Of a stretch of DNA of 64,000 nucleotides, positions 36,651 through 45,915 are shown in pieces. The translations under genes were made by a program, and so were the position numbers. Positions within the stretch are counted from its first letter, which is position 1. The number at the start of each line of letters is the position of its first letter. The stretch covers positions 88,761 through 152,760 of the forward strand of contig VXNZ01000009.1 of assembly GCA_009840355.1 (NCBI GenBank), written 5' to 3'. Below the pieces are notes generated by a model that was not told where the DNA came from, ran no database searches, and worked only from the letters and a program-made list of their open reading frames with translations. This DNA is from Chloroflexota bacterium. GTDB lineage: Bacteria > Chloroflexota > Dehalococcoidia > Lucifugimonadales > JADFKI01.

Positions 36651-36863
36651 ATGCCCAACATAACCCCAACCGAAATCCAAGCCCTTGCCCGCATCGCCGG
36701 CATAACCATCGCAGACGACGAGCGCGCCGAAACCATCGCGGCGCGGCTGGAGTCCGTGCTGGAGGCGCTGGACGAGTTCCCGGCGGACGCGCTGGCTGCG
36801 GCTGAGCCTGCGATTGCCTTCACGCCGTATGCGGACGACGCAAGCGAGGCTGATGATGAGTAA
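36651..36863 (+). CDS. GatC-like small subunit
   Basis: 70 residues from ATG 36651 (GGAG ten bases upstream; ATG 36633 is an alternative). A helical start (ITPTEIQALARIAGITIADD), a long helix and a C-terminal extended FTPYADD tail resemble GatC and the small partners of GatA-like amidases, which wrap around the amidase. The 3' end overlaps the amidase gene by 11 bp. No gatB is adjacent, so a role in tRNA amidation is unproven. Confidence 0.7.
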   Translation: MPNITPTEIQALARIAGITIADDERAETIAARLESVLEALDEFPADALAAAEPAIAFTPYADDASEADDE

Positions 36864-38271
36864 TGCCCCGCTTCATTTCAAGCCGATTACCGAGCAGGCG
36901 GCGTTGCTGCGCTCCGGCGAACTGTCGCCCGTGGAACTGACGCAAGCGTACCTCGATCGCATCGATGCGCTCAATGGCGAGCTGGGCGCGTACATCACCG
37001 TAATGGGCGAGCAGGCGTTGGCGCAGGCGCATCAAGCCGCAGCGGATATGCAGGCGGGCGCTGACAAGGGCGCGCTGCACGGCATCCCCGTCGGCATCAA
37101 GGACATTATCTACACTGACGGCGTGCTCACATCGGGCGGCTCGAAGGTGCTGGCGGACTTCGTGCCGGACTCGGATTCGACCATCGTGCGCATGCTCGAC
37201 GCCGCCGGCGCGGTGCTGCTGGGCAAGCTGAACCTCAGCGAGTTTGCCGTTGGCGGCACTATCGACCATCCTTTTGGCACGCCGCGCAACCCGTGGAACA
37301 CGAACCACACGGCGGGCGGGTCAAGCAGCGGCTCGGGCATCGCGGCGGCGGGCGGACTTTGCGCCGGCGCGCTCGGTTCGGATACCGGCGGCAGCGTGCG
37401 CGGACCGGCCGGGTTCTGCGGCATCGTCGGGCTGCGTCCAACTTATGGCCGGGTTACGCGGCAAGGCGTGCTCGCGATGTGCTGGTCGATGGATACCGTC
37501 GGCCCGATGACGCGCACGGTCGCGGACTGCGCGCTGATGCTGAACGCCATCGCAGGCAAGGACGCGCTCGATCCGACTTCGAGCGACGCGCCTGTGCCTG
37601 ATTACGCGGCGAATCTCGATGACGGCGTGCGTGGCTTGCGCATCGGCATGCCGACCGAGATGTTCGACTACGAAGGTTTGGACGCGGATGTGCGCGAATC
37701 CGTGCTGCGCGCCGTCAGCGTGCTGGAAGAGCACGGCGCGACTGCCGACGAGATGTCGCTGCCGATGAGTGAGAACAGCGGCGCTGTGTTCATCGGTACG
37801 GCGGATGTGGACTGCGCGGCGTATCACGCGAACTGGCTGCGGACGCGCCCGGACGACTACGACTGGAGCACGCGCACACGGCTGGAAACCGCGTCGCTCG
37901 CGCCTGCGTGGGCGTATCTGCGCGCGCAGCGAGCGCGAGAACTAATCCGCCGTGAACTCCATGCCGCGCTGGACAAGTACGACATCATCGCGCTGCCCAC
38001 GGGCCCCGTCGCCGCGCCGCCAATAGAAGAATCGACAGGCAAGCCGGGTGGGTATTACCAGGGCAGGCTGGATTTGGGACGGCGACGCTACACAAGCCCG
38101 GCTGCGCTCGCCGGACTGCCCGCGCTTTCCGTGCCATGTGGCTTCTCGGACGCGGGCTTGCCCATCGGCATGCAGCTAATTGGCAAGCCTTTCGCCGAGC
38201 AGACGCTGTTCCAAGTGGGGCAGGCATACGAAACCGCGACAGAATGGCACGCGCGGCATCCGGCGGTGTGA
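36853..38271 (+). CDS. Amidase-signature enzyme (GatA-like)
   Basis: About 472 residues. The amidase-signature Ser-cisSer-Lys triad is intact: Lys in PVGIKDIIYTDG, Ser in TAGGSSSGSG and the nucleophile Ser in GSDTGGSVRGPAGFCG. It would hydrolyse an amide and transfer or release ammonia. The pairing with a GatC-like subunit suggests GatCA, but MDTVGPMTRT and a long variable C-terminus are equally compatible with a stand-alone amidase. The start is one of two tandem ATGs (36853, 36856), overlapping the upstream gene. Confidence 0.85.
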   Translation: MMSNAPLHFKPITEQAALLRSGELSPVELTQAYLDRIDALNGELGAYITVMGEQALAQAHQAAADMQAGADKGALHGIPVGIKDIIYTDGVLTSGGSKVLADFVPDSDSTIVRMLDAAGAVLLGKLNLSEFAVGGTIDHPFGTPRNPWNTNHTAGGSSSGSGIAAAGGLCAGALGSDTGGSVRGPAGFCGIVGLRPTYGRVTRQGVLAMCWSMDTVGPMTRTVADCALMLNAIAGKDALDPTSSDAPVPDYAANLDDGVRGLRIGMPTEMFDYEGLDADVRESVLRAVSVLEEHGATADEMSLPMSENSGAVFIGTADVDCAAYHANWLRTRPDDYDWSTRTRLETASLAPAWAYLRAQRARELIRRELHAALDKYDIIALPTGPVAAPPIEESTGKPGGYYQGRLDLGRRRYTSPAALAGLPALSVPCGFSDAGLPIGMQLIGKPFAEQTLFQVGQAYETATEWHARHPAV

Positions 38272-38289
38272 ACGATTAGCCCTTAATCC

Positions 38290-38318
38290 TTGCCAATGCT
38301 GCTGTGTGCGCTTATCAT
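38290..38318 (+). promoter_or_regulatory. Sigma-70-type promoter of tRNA-Pro
   Basis: TTGCCA, a 17-bp spacer and TATCAT, ending 57 bases before the tRNA. Spacing is ideal and the -35 is one base off consensus. Confidence 0.5.
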
Positions 38319-38375
38319 CTTCATGTGGGCGTCGCCGCAACTCGCATGGATTCGGTTCGCCTGCTTGCAGAATGT

Positions 38376-38450
38376 CGGGGTGTAGCGCAGCGGGAGCGCG
38401 CCTGCTTTGGGAGCAGGAGGTCGCCGGTTCAATCCCGGCCACCCCGACCA
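38376..38450 (+). tRNA. tRNA-Pro (anticodon TGG)
   Basis: The cloverleaf is complete. Acceptor CGGGGTG pairs with CACCCCG, the anticodon stem is CCTGC/GCAGG with loop TTTGGGA (TGG), and the T-loop is GGTTCAATCC. The 3' CCA is encoded. Confidence 0.96.
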
Positions 38451-38532
38451 CGATAGTCTGTCAGACCCTTCCGCATCCCCGCTTCACCCCCACGAACACC
38501 AGCACACCGACCGAAAGCCTGAGAAACTCCCC

Positions 38533-39621
38533 ATGCCCATTGACCAACAGACGCAGCGGCGCATTATGCGGCTTGGCGTTACGGCGCTGGACGAAGAGCG
38601 CGCTTGCCCCGGATATGTGCTGTTCACGCCGAATTTCGGACCGGGCGAGCCGCGCCTCATCGACCTACACGGCAATATCGTCCACAAGTGGCAGATGCCG
38701 TATCCACCCGCGTTCTGGGGCTACTTGCTGCCCAATGGCAACCTGTTCTACGGCGGAAGAGCGCAGGACGACACGCCCTTGCCTTTCCCCAATTGGGCGA
38801 TCCTGAAGGGCGGCGCGATGCTCGAAGCGGACTGGCAGGGCAATGTCGTCTGGGAACACAAGGACCCGATGCACCACCACGATGCGCGGCGCACGGAGTC
38901 CGGCGGCGCGCTGTATCTCGGATTGTATCGCGTGCCGGACGACTTCGCCAAGACGGTGAAGGGCGGCATCCCGGTGGAAGAGGGCAACGATATGTGGGCG
39001 GACGAGCTGGTCGAGGTGGACGCAGACGGTAATCGCGTCTGGTCGTGGCTGGCGCATGAGCATTTGGATGTGGAGACGGAAGTGCTGACATTCAACCATC
39101 CGCGCGAGAACTGGACGCACGGCAACACTATCGCGCCACTGCCGAACGACCGCGTGCTAGTCAGCTTCCGCAGCATATCGACGGTGTGTATCATCGACAA
39201 GGCGACGGGCGATGTAGAGTGGAAGCTGGGCGGCGATGTGCTCGCGCAGCAGCACGACCCGTGTATGCTGGACAACGGCAATGTGCTCATCTTCGACAAC
39301 GGCACGCAGCGGCACAACGACGCGTTCATCTTCTCTCGCGTAATCGAAGTTGACCCTTCCACGAACGAAATCGTATGGGAATACCGCGACCGGCCGATGC
39401 TCAACTTCCACAGCAACATAATATCCGGAGCGCGTCGGCTGCCAAACGGCAACACTCTGATAGCGGAGGGCTTCTTCGGGCGCATATTTCAGGTTACGCC
39501 CGAAGGCGAAGTCGTGTGGGAATACATCAATCCGGAGTTCCCCGAAAACCCGTTCTTCGGAGAAAGCAACGCCGTCTTCCGCGCAGAACACTACATGCCG
39601 GGGGAGATTACGGGGCTGTAG
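38533..39621 (+). CDS. Arylsulfotransferase-like (ASST) beta-propeller protein
   Basis: 362 residues from ATG 38533; the in-frame extension upstream reads through the tRNA and is not used. Repeated propeller blades have the form LIDLHGNIVHKWQMP, LEADWQGNVVWEHKDP, EVDADGNRVWSW and VTPEGEVVWEYINPEFP. Conserved His residues (MHHHDARR, WTHGNTIAPLPNDRVLVSFR, QQHDPCMLDNGNVLIFDNG) match the arylsulfotransferase/ASST family. No signal peptide is seen, unlike classical periplasmic ASST. The sulfo-transfer activity is inferred from the family and may not hold. Confidence 0.85.
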   Translation: MPIDQQTQRRIMRLGVTALDEERACPGYVLFTPNFGPGEPRLIDLHGNIVHKWQMPYPPAFWGYLLPNGNLFYGGRAQDDTPLPFPNWAILKGGAMLEADWQGNVVWEHKDPMHHHDARRTESGGALYLGLYRVPDDFAKTVKGGIPVEEGNDMWADELVEVDADGNRVWSWLAHEHLDVETEVLTFNHPRENWTHGNTIAPLPNDRVLVSFRSISTVCIIDKATGDVEWKLGGDVLAQQHDPCMLDNGNVLIFDNGTQRHNDAFIFSRVIEVDPSTNEIVWEYRDRPMLNFHSNIISGARRLPNGNTLIAEGFFGRIFQVTPEGEVVWEYINPEFPENPFFGESNAVFRAEHYMPGEITGL

Positions 39622-39686
39622 CCGGTACTGCAAGAGAGGAAGGTTCGAAACACCTGTGAATGTACGCTCTTGTGGCAATCAGCAGA

Positions 39687-39914
39687 TTAGAGACGGTCTT
39701 TATCAGCTATTCGCCGAAGCTCAAATAGCATCGCTTCCAAGTAGCCCTCTATTGCGCTCAGTTTCCAATAGAGTGCTTCATTATTCTCTCCGCCATTGGA
39801 GTAACTGTCCGCGAATTCATTAGCGTCATCGACATTCCAGTCTTGCATTTGACGCAACCTTTCCAGCGGGTCTTCGATCCCTTCCAACGTCCACTCTCGC
39901 AGAAGCGATTTCAT
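39687..39914 (-). CDS. Small helical protein, second gene of an ATGA-coupled pair
   Basis: 75 residues, acidic and helical (WTLEGIEDPLERLRQMQDWN, then EALYWKLSAIEGYLEAMLFE). No family recognised. Its ATG overlaps the TGA of the 33-residue ORF upstream (ATGA), so it depends on translation of that ORF. The size, pairing and AT-leaning codons suggest a toxin-antitoxin or phage-type module, unproven. Confidence 0.6.
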   Translation of the reverse strand: MKSLLREWTLEGIEDPLERLRQMQDWNVDDANEFADSYSNGGENNEALYWKLSAIEGYLEAMLFELRRIADKDRL

Positions 39915-40012
39915 TTCTTGTCGTTTGATGCGATACTCCGAGCTAGATGATCAATTTCAGCAAGCTCACTTTGGAGATTTCTTATCCTTTCGCCGTATGC
40001 ATCGTCAGTCAT
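39911..40012 (-). CDS. 33-residue ORF coupled to the next gene
   Basis: ATG at 40012 with GGAGGT about ten bases upstream; it reads MTDDAYGERIRNLQSELAEI and ends in NDKK. The strong ribosome site and the ATGA overlap with the 75-residue gene support real translation. It is predicted to be one amphipathic or coiled-coil helix. It could be a leader peptide or a small partner protein. Confidence 0.55.
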   Translation of the reverse strand: MTDDAYGERIRNLQSELAEIDHLARSIASNDKK

Positions 40013-40095
40013 TGTCGTCTTCTACCTCCAATTGGCAGACAGAAGTTTTCCATGGTTGATTCAGTGATTCCGCTACCATATACCCATACGTGTAT

Positions 40096-42165
40096 TCATG
40101 GAACAGGAACCTCGTCGGGCGCGTGGATGAAATTGGCGCGCTTTTCCCAGAGATCGACGCTGTGCAGGCGCAGGGTTACGGTGGCACCGGGCAGGATGTT
40201 GTCTGGCAGGCGGGCTCTCACGCGGAACGGGTAGTCGGCTAGTTCTAGCAATGCCGACCGGCGCGGCTGGTTGTCCAGCACGGTTGCTTTGAAAGTTGCG
40301 GCGGCATCGTCGTCGGGCGCGCGTTCCATTTGCAGCTTGAAGTACTTTAGCAGCCAGTAGCGGCGGCGCTCGTCTTCAAGCTTGCCCATCGCGCGCAATT
40401 GCACATCGGCTCTGCCCGCGACGCTCGTTATATCATCGACGCTGTACAGCGGCTCGCCGTGCCGGATGTAGTGCGCAATCTGGCGCTGCATTACCATGTC
40501 CGGGTAGCGACGCAGCGGCGATGTCGCCTGTATGTACGCCGGCACGCCCAGTCCGCCGTGCGGCGCGGCTGTGTTGCCGCTCTGCGCGGGCGCGAAGCGG
40601 CGCAGCATCAGGTACTGCTTTAATGCGCCATCGCCAATCTCCACGCCGGGCGGCAGGTCTGCGCCAAGCTCGCTGAGATCGGGCGCTTGCTGCGAACGGT
40701 ATGACGCCGGCACATCGTGGTCGCGGCAGAACGATGCGAGCAGCGTGTTGCACAGCACCATGCACTCGGCGACCATCTGTCGCGCCGCCGAATCTCGCTG
40801 CACTACGCGGACCTGCACATCGTCCGGCGACACTATCTTGATGAGCATCTCCGCTCTGTCGATGTTCACCGCACCTGCCAATTCTCGCTGCCGTTTCAGC
40901 GCTTCCGTAAGCGTGTGAAGCGCCGACAGCGTGGCGTGGTAATCGTGCGTCGCGTCCGTAATCGCCGTGTTCGCTTCGTCGTAGGATAGCGCGCGGTCGC
41001 TGACGATGACAGACGGATTGACCTCGTAGCGCAGCACCGAGCCGTCCGCATCTATGTCCGCAATCAGGCTGAGCGCGGCTCGGCGCATGCCTGCTTCGAG
41101 GCTGCCCTTGTTGTGCGATACGGCGGTCGGCAGCATCGGAATCTTGCGGTCCGGGATGTACAAGCTTGCCATTCGCAGGTCTGCGGTTTCGTCCAGCACG
41201 CCGCCCTGCGGAATGAGCGCGCCCGCATCGGTGATATGCACGCCAAGACGATACTTGGCAGCCGTGTCCGAGTTCGCGTCAGTGTCGCCACGCAGTTCTA
41301 ACGATAGGGCGTCGTCTCTGTCCTGCGTGTCCGCGTCGTCGATGGTGAACGGGCGCAGGTGTGTCATATCGATGCGATCCGGGTCGTCCAGCAATTCCGT
41401 TTCGCTGACGCTTTCGGCTGCGGATAGGGCGTCATCGGAGAACGCTTCGGCTATGTCGTCTCGCATCAGTTCGATAGGCTCATCGGCTGCGAGCGCGCCG
41501 CAGGAGACCAGCGAATCGAATGCGAGCCGCTGCAAATTGCCGCTCTTGCGCTCCATCTTGTCGAGCAGCGATTTGGCCAGCGCGCTGCGCGTGTAATCGT
41601 CGCCGTGCGCCGCGAATTCGCGGATGCTGCTGACGAGCATCTGCTGGTGCGCGGTGAGCGTGGGCAGCAGTTCGCCGTGCTCTAAGCAGGCTAACAGGTC
41701 GTCGGCTTCCGCGGCTTGCTGCTCCTGTCGTCTGCGCCTTGATAGCGTCTCTTCGACAGCGGACGGCGCGCGCGGTGTGTAGCCTGCCTTGCCGTCCTCG
41801 AAGTACAGCGAATCGCGGTCTAGGCAGAGCAGCAATGCGACCTGCTGCGCCGCGTCCGCCTCGCTACCCCAGTAGAGTTCGGCTAATTCAGAGAATTTCC
41901 ATGCAGTATGCTCGTCGCTGACGACTTCCCACAGTTCGGCAATATCCACATCGGACGCGATGCCTTCGCTCTGCTGCCGAAAGGCGGCAACTTGCTCATC
42001 TCCGTCCGCGAAGACTTGCGTGGCGAGCACGATGCGCTCGGACGGCAGGCGCGCTTCCTTCCTGCGCCGCACGGCAATGCGCACACGCGAGGCTTCGACA
42101 TTCACCACGCGCGCGATAGTTATGCCGCCGCTCATCCGCGCCGCGACGAGTTCGCCGGGCTTCAT
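40096..42165 (-). CDS. RNase II/R-family 3'-5' exoribonuclease
   Basis: About 689 residues from ATG 42165, chosen because AAAGGA lies seven bases upstream; a GTG at 42231 gives 711. The RNB catalytic domain is plain: the Asp cluster in FTIDDADTQDRDDALSLE, then IPMLPTAVSHNKGSLEAG, YIQATSPLRRYPDMVMQRQI near the end, and a short S1-like C-terminus. It degrades RNA processively from the 3' end. The N-terminal third is diverged and lacks clear cold-shock domains, as in cyanobacterial or plastid-type RNase II. It is convergent with nothing close downstream except the small gene pair. Confidence 0.88.
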   Translation of the reverse strand: MKPGELVAARMSGGITIARVVNVEASRVRIAVRRRKEARLPSERIVLATQVFADGDEQVAAFRQQSEGIASDVDIAELWEVVSDEHTAWKFSELAELYWGSEADAAQQVALLLCLDRDSLYFEDGKAGYTPRAPSAVEETLSRRRRQEQQAAEADDLLACLEHGELLPTLTAHQQMLVSSIREFAAHGDDYTRSALAKSLLDKMERKSGNLQRLAFDSLVSCGALAADEPIELMRDDIAEAFSDDALSAAESVSETELLDDPDRIDMTHLRPFTIDDADTQDRDDALSLELRGDTDANSDTAAKYRLGVHITDAGALIPQGGVLDETADLRMASLYIPDRKIPMLPTAVSHNKGSLEAGMRRAALSLIADIDADGSVLRYEVNPSVIVSDRALSYDEANTAITDATHDYHATLSALHTLTEALKRQRELAGAVNIDRAEMLIKIVSPDDVQVRVVQRDSAARQMVAECMVLCNTLLASFCRDHDVPASYRSQQAPDLSELGADLPPGVEIGDGALKQYLMLRRFAPAQSGNTAAPHGGLGVPAYIQATSPLRRYPDMVMQRQIAHYIRHGEPLYSVDDITSVAGRADVQLRAMGKLEDERRRYWLLKYFKLQMERAPDDDAAATFKATVLDNQPRRSALLELADYPFRVRARLPDNILPGATVTLRLHSVDLWEKRANFIHAPDEVPVP

Positions 42166-42346
42166 AGCGAAATCCTTTGGCAATTCAGGCGCGGCGAGTC
42201 CATTCGTGACATTCGTGGCAATGCCTTGCACCGAGTGCGGCTTTTCATTAAGACTTTCCTGCCCGTGCGAGCATGACCATCAACACGACCATTGTGGGGG
42301 AAGGGGCATTTTGAATATGAACTAACTAAGGATGTATAGGATGAAC

Positions 42347-42376
42347 GGGATAGGGTGTGATGTCAATCCCTATCCC
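42347..42376. repeat. GGGATAGGG hairpin repeat
   Basis: GGGATAGGG and CCCTATCCC form a perfect 9-bp stem with a 12-base loop, downstream of the LLM oxidoreductase stop. It belongs to the loose GGATAGGA/GGACAGGAT repeat family (also 4.8, 15.2, 47.6, 52.1, 57.0, 59.2 and 60.3 kb) and may act as a terminator, though no T-run follows. Confidence 0.55.
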
Positions 42377-42395
42377 TGTTTGCTCTCGCCACGCG

Positions 42396-43478
42396 CTAAT
42401 CAAGATCCGCCAGCTTGGGCAGGACATCTTCCATCAGCAGCGTCATGGAGCGCGTCCACTTGTCTTTGGGCTGCCATTCGTGTCCCATTGCGAGCAGCAC
42501 GCCGAAACCACCGACCTCTTCGTATATGGTGCGAATCTTGTCCGCGACATCGTCCGGGCTGCCTACGACCCAGATGTTGTCCAGCAGGTATTCTGCGGTA
42601 ACCTCGTCGTCCGGCATATCCGGATCGCTCTTCATCAGCCCGAGCTGCCCCATGTGCGACAGCAGCGGCTTGAAGTAGTTGTCGAAATCACGCGCGAACA
42701 CGCCGTCGAGCATGTCCTGCCGCGCTTGTTCGGTTGTTTCGGCGACATAGACTTCGCGCGCGATGCGCCATGTTCTGCGGTCAGCGGTCTGCCCGGTACG
42801 CGCCGCTCCTTCGCTCACGGCGTCCCAGTGCGTCGCGAGCTGGTGCACGGGCACGAGGTTGATGCTCATGGGAATCCAGCCGCGCTCGCCTGCGAGATAC
42901 AGAGTCTCGGATTTGGGGGAGACGCCGGCGACGCCGATGGGCGGGTGCGGCATCTGGTAGGGCTTCATGTGAAATGCAAGCCCTACATCTTCCACAGGCT
43001 CAGGTATCTCGAAGCGCCAAAACTTGTGCTCATAGACGCCCGGTTCAGGGTCGTTCCATAGCTTCAGGATGGTCTCCACGGAGTCACGCGCCATGCCGCG
43101 ATGCTCGCCGGATTCGGGGTCGAAGCCGAACACGGTGAAGTCGCCGACGAAGCCGCCGGAGCCTACGCCCCACATAAAGCGCCCTTGCGCCATCTGGTCG
43201 AGCTGCGCGATGCGATGAGCGATCATAAAAGGGTTGTGGTTGGGCATGCAGGTTACGCCCGTGCCGAGCCGTATGTTCTTAGTTCTGCCGAGCGCGTTGG
43301 CGATGAACAGGTCCGGCGCGGGGATGTTCTCCCACACGGATGTGAAGTGCTCGCCTATCCACGCCTCGATGTAGCCGAGTTCGTCGAGGACGACAAGTTG
43401 CTCTATATCGTCTTCCAGCGTCTGCGCGATGTTGGAGTCGGGCGGATGCAAGGGCATCGTGAAGTAGCCGAGTTCCAT
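42396..43478 (-). CDS. LLM-class flavin-dependent oxidoreductase
   Basis: 360 residues of the luciferase-like monooxygenase TIM-barrel family: MELGYFTMPLHPP, GYIEAWIGEHF, IRLGTGVTCMPNHNPF, GRFMWGVGSGG and a late NIWVVGSPDDVADKI. It uses FMNH2 or F420 to oxidise an organic substrate. LLM proteins are abundant in SAR202-like Chloroflexota, where breakdown of recalcitrant organics is proposed. AAGGAGG lies eight bases before the ATG. Substrate unknown. Confidence 0.9.
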   Translation of the reverse strand: MELGYFTMPLHPPDSNIAQTLEDDIEQLVVLDELGYIEAWIGEHFTSVWENIPAPDLFIANALGRTKNIRLGTGVTCMPNHNPFMIAHRIAQLDQMAQGRFMWGVGSGGFVGDFTVFGFDPESGEHRGMARDSVETILKLWNDPEPGVYEHKFWRFEIPEPVEDVGLAFHMKPYQMPHPPIGVAGVSPKSETLYLAGERGWIPMSINLVPVHQLATHWDAVSEGAARTGQTADRRTWRIAREVYVAETTEQARQDMLDGVFARDFDNYFKPLLSHMGQLGLMKSDPDMPDDEVTAEYLLDNIWVVGSPDDVADKIRTIYEEVGGFGVLLAMGHEWQPKDKWTRSMTLLMEDVLPKLADLD

Positions 43479-43514
43479 GTGAGGGGCCTCCTTGGTATTG
43501 TTACGCGGATATTG

Positions 43515-43853
43515 TTACACGCTTTGCCTGTGGTCTCCCTGAATTGAGTATGCTTTTACACTATCCAGCCTTTGGGATAAACGGTCTTCAGCAGTCTCCA
43601 AGTCATACTGACTTTGCAGTCCCATCCAGAACTCCGCGCTATTTTCAAAGAAGCGTGAGAACAGCAGGGCAGTTTCAGCAGTGATGGAGCGCTGGCCGTG
43701 GACGATGGCATGAATACGACGCGCATCTACGCCGATGGATTTCGCCAAACGGTATTGCGTTATACCCATAGGTTGAAGGAATTCCTCGTCGAGGATTTCG
43801 CCGGGGTGTATAGGAGGCAACTTTTCAGTTTTGGACGCAGTATTAGTAGCCAT
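43515..43853 (-). CDS. higA: HigA-type antitoxin
   Basis: 112 residues. The XRE-type helix-turn-helix with the HigA signature PPIHPGEILDEEFLQPMGIT and IHAIVHGQRSITAETALLFS is followed by FWMGLQSQYDLETAE. It binds the toxin encoded just upstream and represses the operon. GAGGAAGG precedes the ATG. Order is toxin then antitoxin, as usual for HigBA. Confidence 0.92.
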   Translation of the reverse strand: MATNTASKTEKLPPIHPGEILDEEFLQPMGITQYRLAKSIGVDARRIHAIVHGQRSITAETALLFSRFFENSAEFWMGLQSQYDLETAEDRLSQRLDSVKAYSIQGDHRQSV

Positions 43854-43871
43854 GCCTTCCTCGCTTCGCAG

Positions 43872-44153
43872 CTAGTGGTAATCGACTATCTCTACCTGAT
43901 AGGCGTCTCCGTTTCGCCACACAAAACATATACGCCACTGACGCTTGACGCGAATACTGTGCTGTCCCCTTCTATCACCTGAAAGAGCCTCCAGTCGATT
44001 GCCGGGAGGCGTTCTCAGATCGCCCAGGTCCGTGGTGTTATTGAGCATCATCAACTTACTCTGGGCGCGACGCTGAACATCGTACGGGAATCGATTGACA
44101 CGGCGGCGTTCCGCCACCAGACGGGTGTCCCTGTTTCGATAACTCCGAATCAC
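43872..44153 (-). CDS. higB: HigB-type mRNA interferase toxin
   Basis: 93 residues from GTG 44153 (VIRSYRNRDTRLV); a GTG at 44174 would add seven. The C-terminus RLEALSGDRRGQHSIRVKRQ then WRICFVWRNG and VEIVDYH is the standard HigB/RelE-fold signature. It cleaves mRNA on ribosomes unless bound by HigA. It lies 32 bp after citramalate synthase on the same strand, so some read-through expression from the T-box transcript is possible. Confidence 0.9.
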   Translation of the reverse strand: MIRSYRNRDTRLVAERRRVNRFPYDVQRRAQSKLMMLNNTTDLGDLRTPPGNRLEALSGDRRGQHSIRVKRQWRICFVWRNGDAYQVEIVDYH

Positions 44154-44184
44154 ACACGAATGATAGTACGGCACACCATTAGAG

Positions 44185-45783
44185 TCAACTGCTGACGGCT
44201 TCGCGGGCGAGCCAGAGTTCTAGGCTGTCGGCCAGGGCGTACCAGCTTGCTTCGATGATGTTCTCGGACGAGCCTACCGTGCTCCAGGTGCGCTTGCCGT
44301 CGGTGGAATCTATGAGCACGCGCACGACCGAACCCGTGCCGCCTCCCTGGTCAACGATGCGAACTTTGTAGTCGAGCAGGCGTACATCCTTGAGCTGCGG
44401 GTAGAACTGCTCCAGCGCCTTGCGCAGCGCGTGGTCGAGCGCGTTGACTGGACCGTTGCCGGATGCGGCGGTGTGCATCACTTCGTCGCCTACGCGCACT
44501 TTCAGCATTACCTGCGATGCGATGTCGTGCGGGTCTTTCGCGCCGTTGTCGTTGCCATTGGAGCGCTTTTCGACCATGGACACGAAATCGACCAGAGAGA
44601 AGGGCGCAGTATATCCCGGCTGCATTCGCCGCACCAGCAGCTCAAACGACGCCTCTGCGCCCTCGTACTGGAACCCTTGGTTTTCGCGCTCTTTTATCTC
44701 TTGCAGCAGCTGACGCGCCTGCACCTGCGTCAATTCGGCGTCGGGGCAGAGTTCGCGCGCGCGCCACAGGATGTTGCCGCGACCGGATAGGTCGGAGACC
44801 AGCACGCGCTTGTCGTTGCCGATGCTGCGCGGCTGTATGTGCTGGTAGCTATGCTCAACTTTGGACACCGCCGCCGCGTGCAAGCCACCCTTGTGGGCGA
44901 ACGCGCTGCCGCCCACATACGGCTGCGAGCTTAGCGTAGGCATGTTCGCCACTTCCGCGACATAGCGGCTCGCCTCGGTCAGCGATGCCAACTGCGTGTC
45001 GGATACGCACTCCACGCCCATCTTGATTTTCAAGTTGGCGATGAGCGAGACGAGGTTGGCGTTGCCGCAGCGTTCGCCGTATCCGTTCATCGTGCCTTGC
45101 ACTTGCGTCGCGCCGGCGCGCACGGCGGCAATCGTGCCGGCGACCGCCATATCAGCGTCGTTGTGCGTGTGGATGCCGAGTTCGACCGATGAGCGCTGCC
45201 GCACCTGATGCACGATGGCGGAGATTTCGTCGGGCATCATGCCGCCGTTGGTATCACACAGGATGACGCATTCCGCGCCGGCGACTTCGGCTGCGCGGAC
45301 GGCTTGCACGGCGTAGTGCGCGTTTGCCTTGTAGCCGTCGAAGAAGTGCTCGGCGTCGAAGAACACGCGCTTGCCCTGACCGACCAGATACGCCACCGAG
45401 TCGGAAATCATCGCCAAGTTTTCTTCGAGCGATGTTTCCAGCACGCGAGTAACATGCAAGTCCCAGCTCTTGCCGACTAGGGTAACGACGGGTGTTTCAG
45501 CTTCGAGCAGCGCGGCTAGGTTGGCGTCTTCATCGGCGCCGATGTTGGCGCGGCGCGTGCTGCCGAACGCGGTGAGCGTGGCGTTCGCAAGGCGCAACGA
45601 CTTGGCGCGCTCGAAGAACTCGGCGTCGCGCGGGTTGGAGCCGGGCCAGCCGCCCTCGATGTAGTGCACGCCAAGTTCATCGAGCCGCTTACAGATGGCG
45701 AGCTTGTCCGCGACAGACAACGATATGCCCTCCCCCTGTGTGCCGTCTCGCAGCGTGGTGTCGTATAGCGATACATAAGACAT
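44185..45783 (-). CDS. cimA: Citramalate synthase
   Basis: 532 residues of the HMGL/2-isopropylmalate synthase family, CimA type. It condenses pyruvate and acetyl-CoA to (R)-citramalate, opening a threonine-independent route to isoleucine. The TIM-barrel start YVSLYDTTLRDGTQGEGIS, metal ligands in HTHNDADMAVA and GERCGNANL, and SAFAHKGGLHAAAV fit CimA better than LeuA; the C-terminal regulatory LeuA_dimer domain is present (DYKVRIVDQGGGTGS). AGGAG precedes the ATG. A T-box leader controls it. Confidence 0.93.
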   Translation of the reverse strand: MSYVSLYDTTLRDGTQGEGISLSVADKLAICKRLDELGVHYIEGGWPGSNPRDAEFFERAKSLRLANATLTAFGSTRRANIGADEDANLAALLEAETPVVTLVGKSWDLHVTRVLETSLEENLAMISDSVAYLVGQGKRVFFDAEHFFDGYKANAHYAVQAVRAAEVAGAECVILCDTNGGMMPDEISAIVHQVRQRSSVELGIHTHNDADMAVAGTIAAVRAGATQVQGTMNGYGERCGNANLVSLIANLKIKMGVECVSDTQLASLTEASRYVAEVANMPTLSSQPYVGGSAFAHKGGLHAAAVSKVEHSYQHIQPRSIGNDKRVLVSDLSGRGNILWRARELCPDAELTQVQARQLLQEIKERENQGFQYEGAEASFELLVRRMQPGYTAPFSLVDFVSMVEKRSNGNDNGAKDPHDIASQVMLKVRVGDEVMHTAASGNGPVNALDHALRKALEQFYPQLKDVRLLDYKVRIVDQGGGTGSVVRVLIDSTDGKRTWSTVGSSENIIEASWYALADSLELWLAREAVSS

Positions 45784-45826
45784 TGCGATTTGCGCTCCTA
45801 GTGCTAGTTTTCAGTCAGTATGTCAC

Positions 45827-45860
45827 TTCTCTCTGAGGGGGAAGGCTAGGGATGGGGCAA
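45827..45860. repeat. CCCTTCCC-type repeat, inverse orientation
   Basis: CTTCTCTCTGAGGGGGAAGG then CTAGGGATGGGGCAA. Reverse orientation of the copies at 10.1 and 24 kb; between the T-box terminator and cimA. Confidence 0.6.
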
Positions 45861-45915
45861 GAAGAACTTGATTCAAGGTTGAACTTCACCTGTTCGGCAA
45901 TTTCACACAAAGCAA

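Noticed and set aside
38407..38532. Upstream extension of the arylsulfotransferase-like gene
   Set aside because: It reads through tRNA-Pro.
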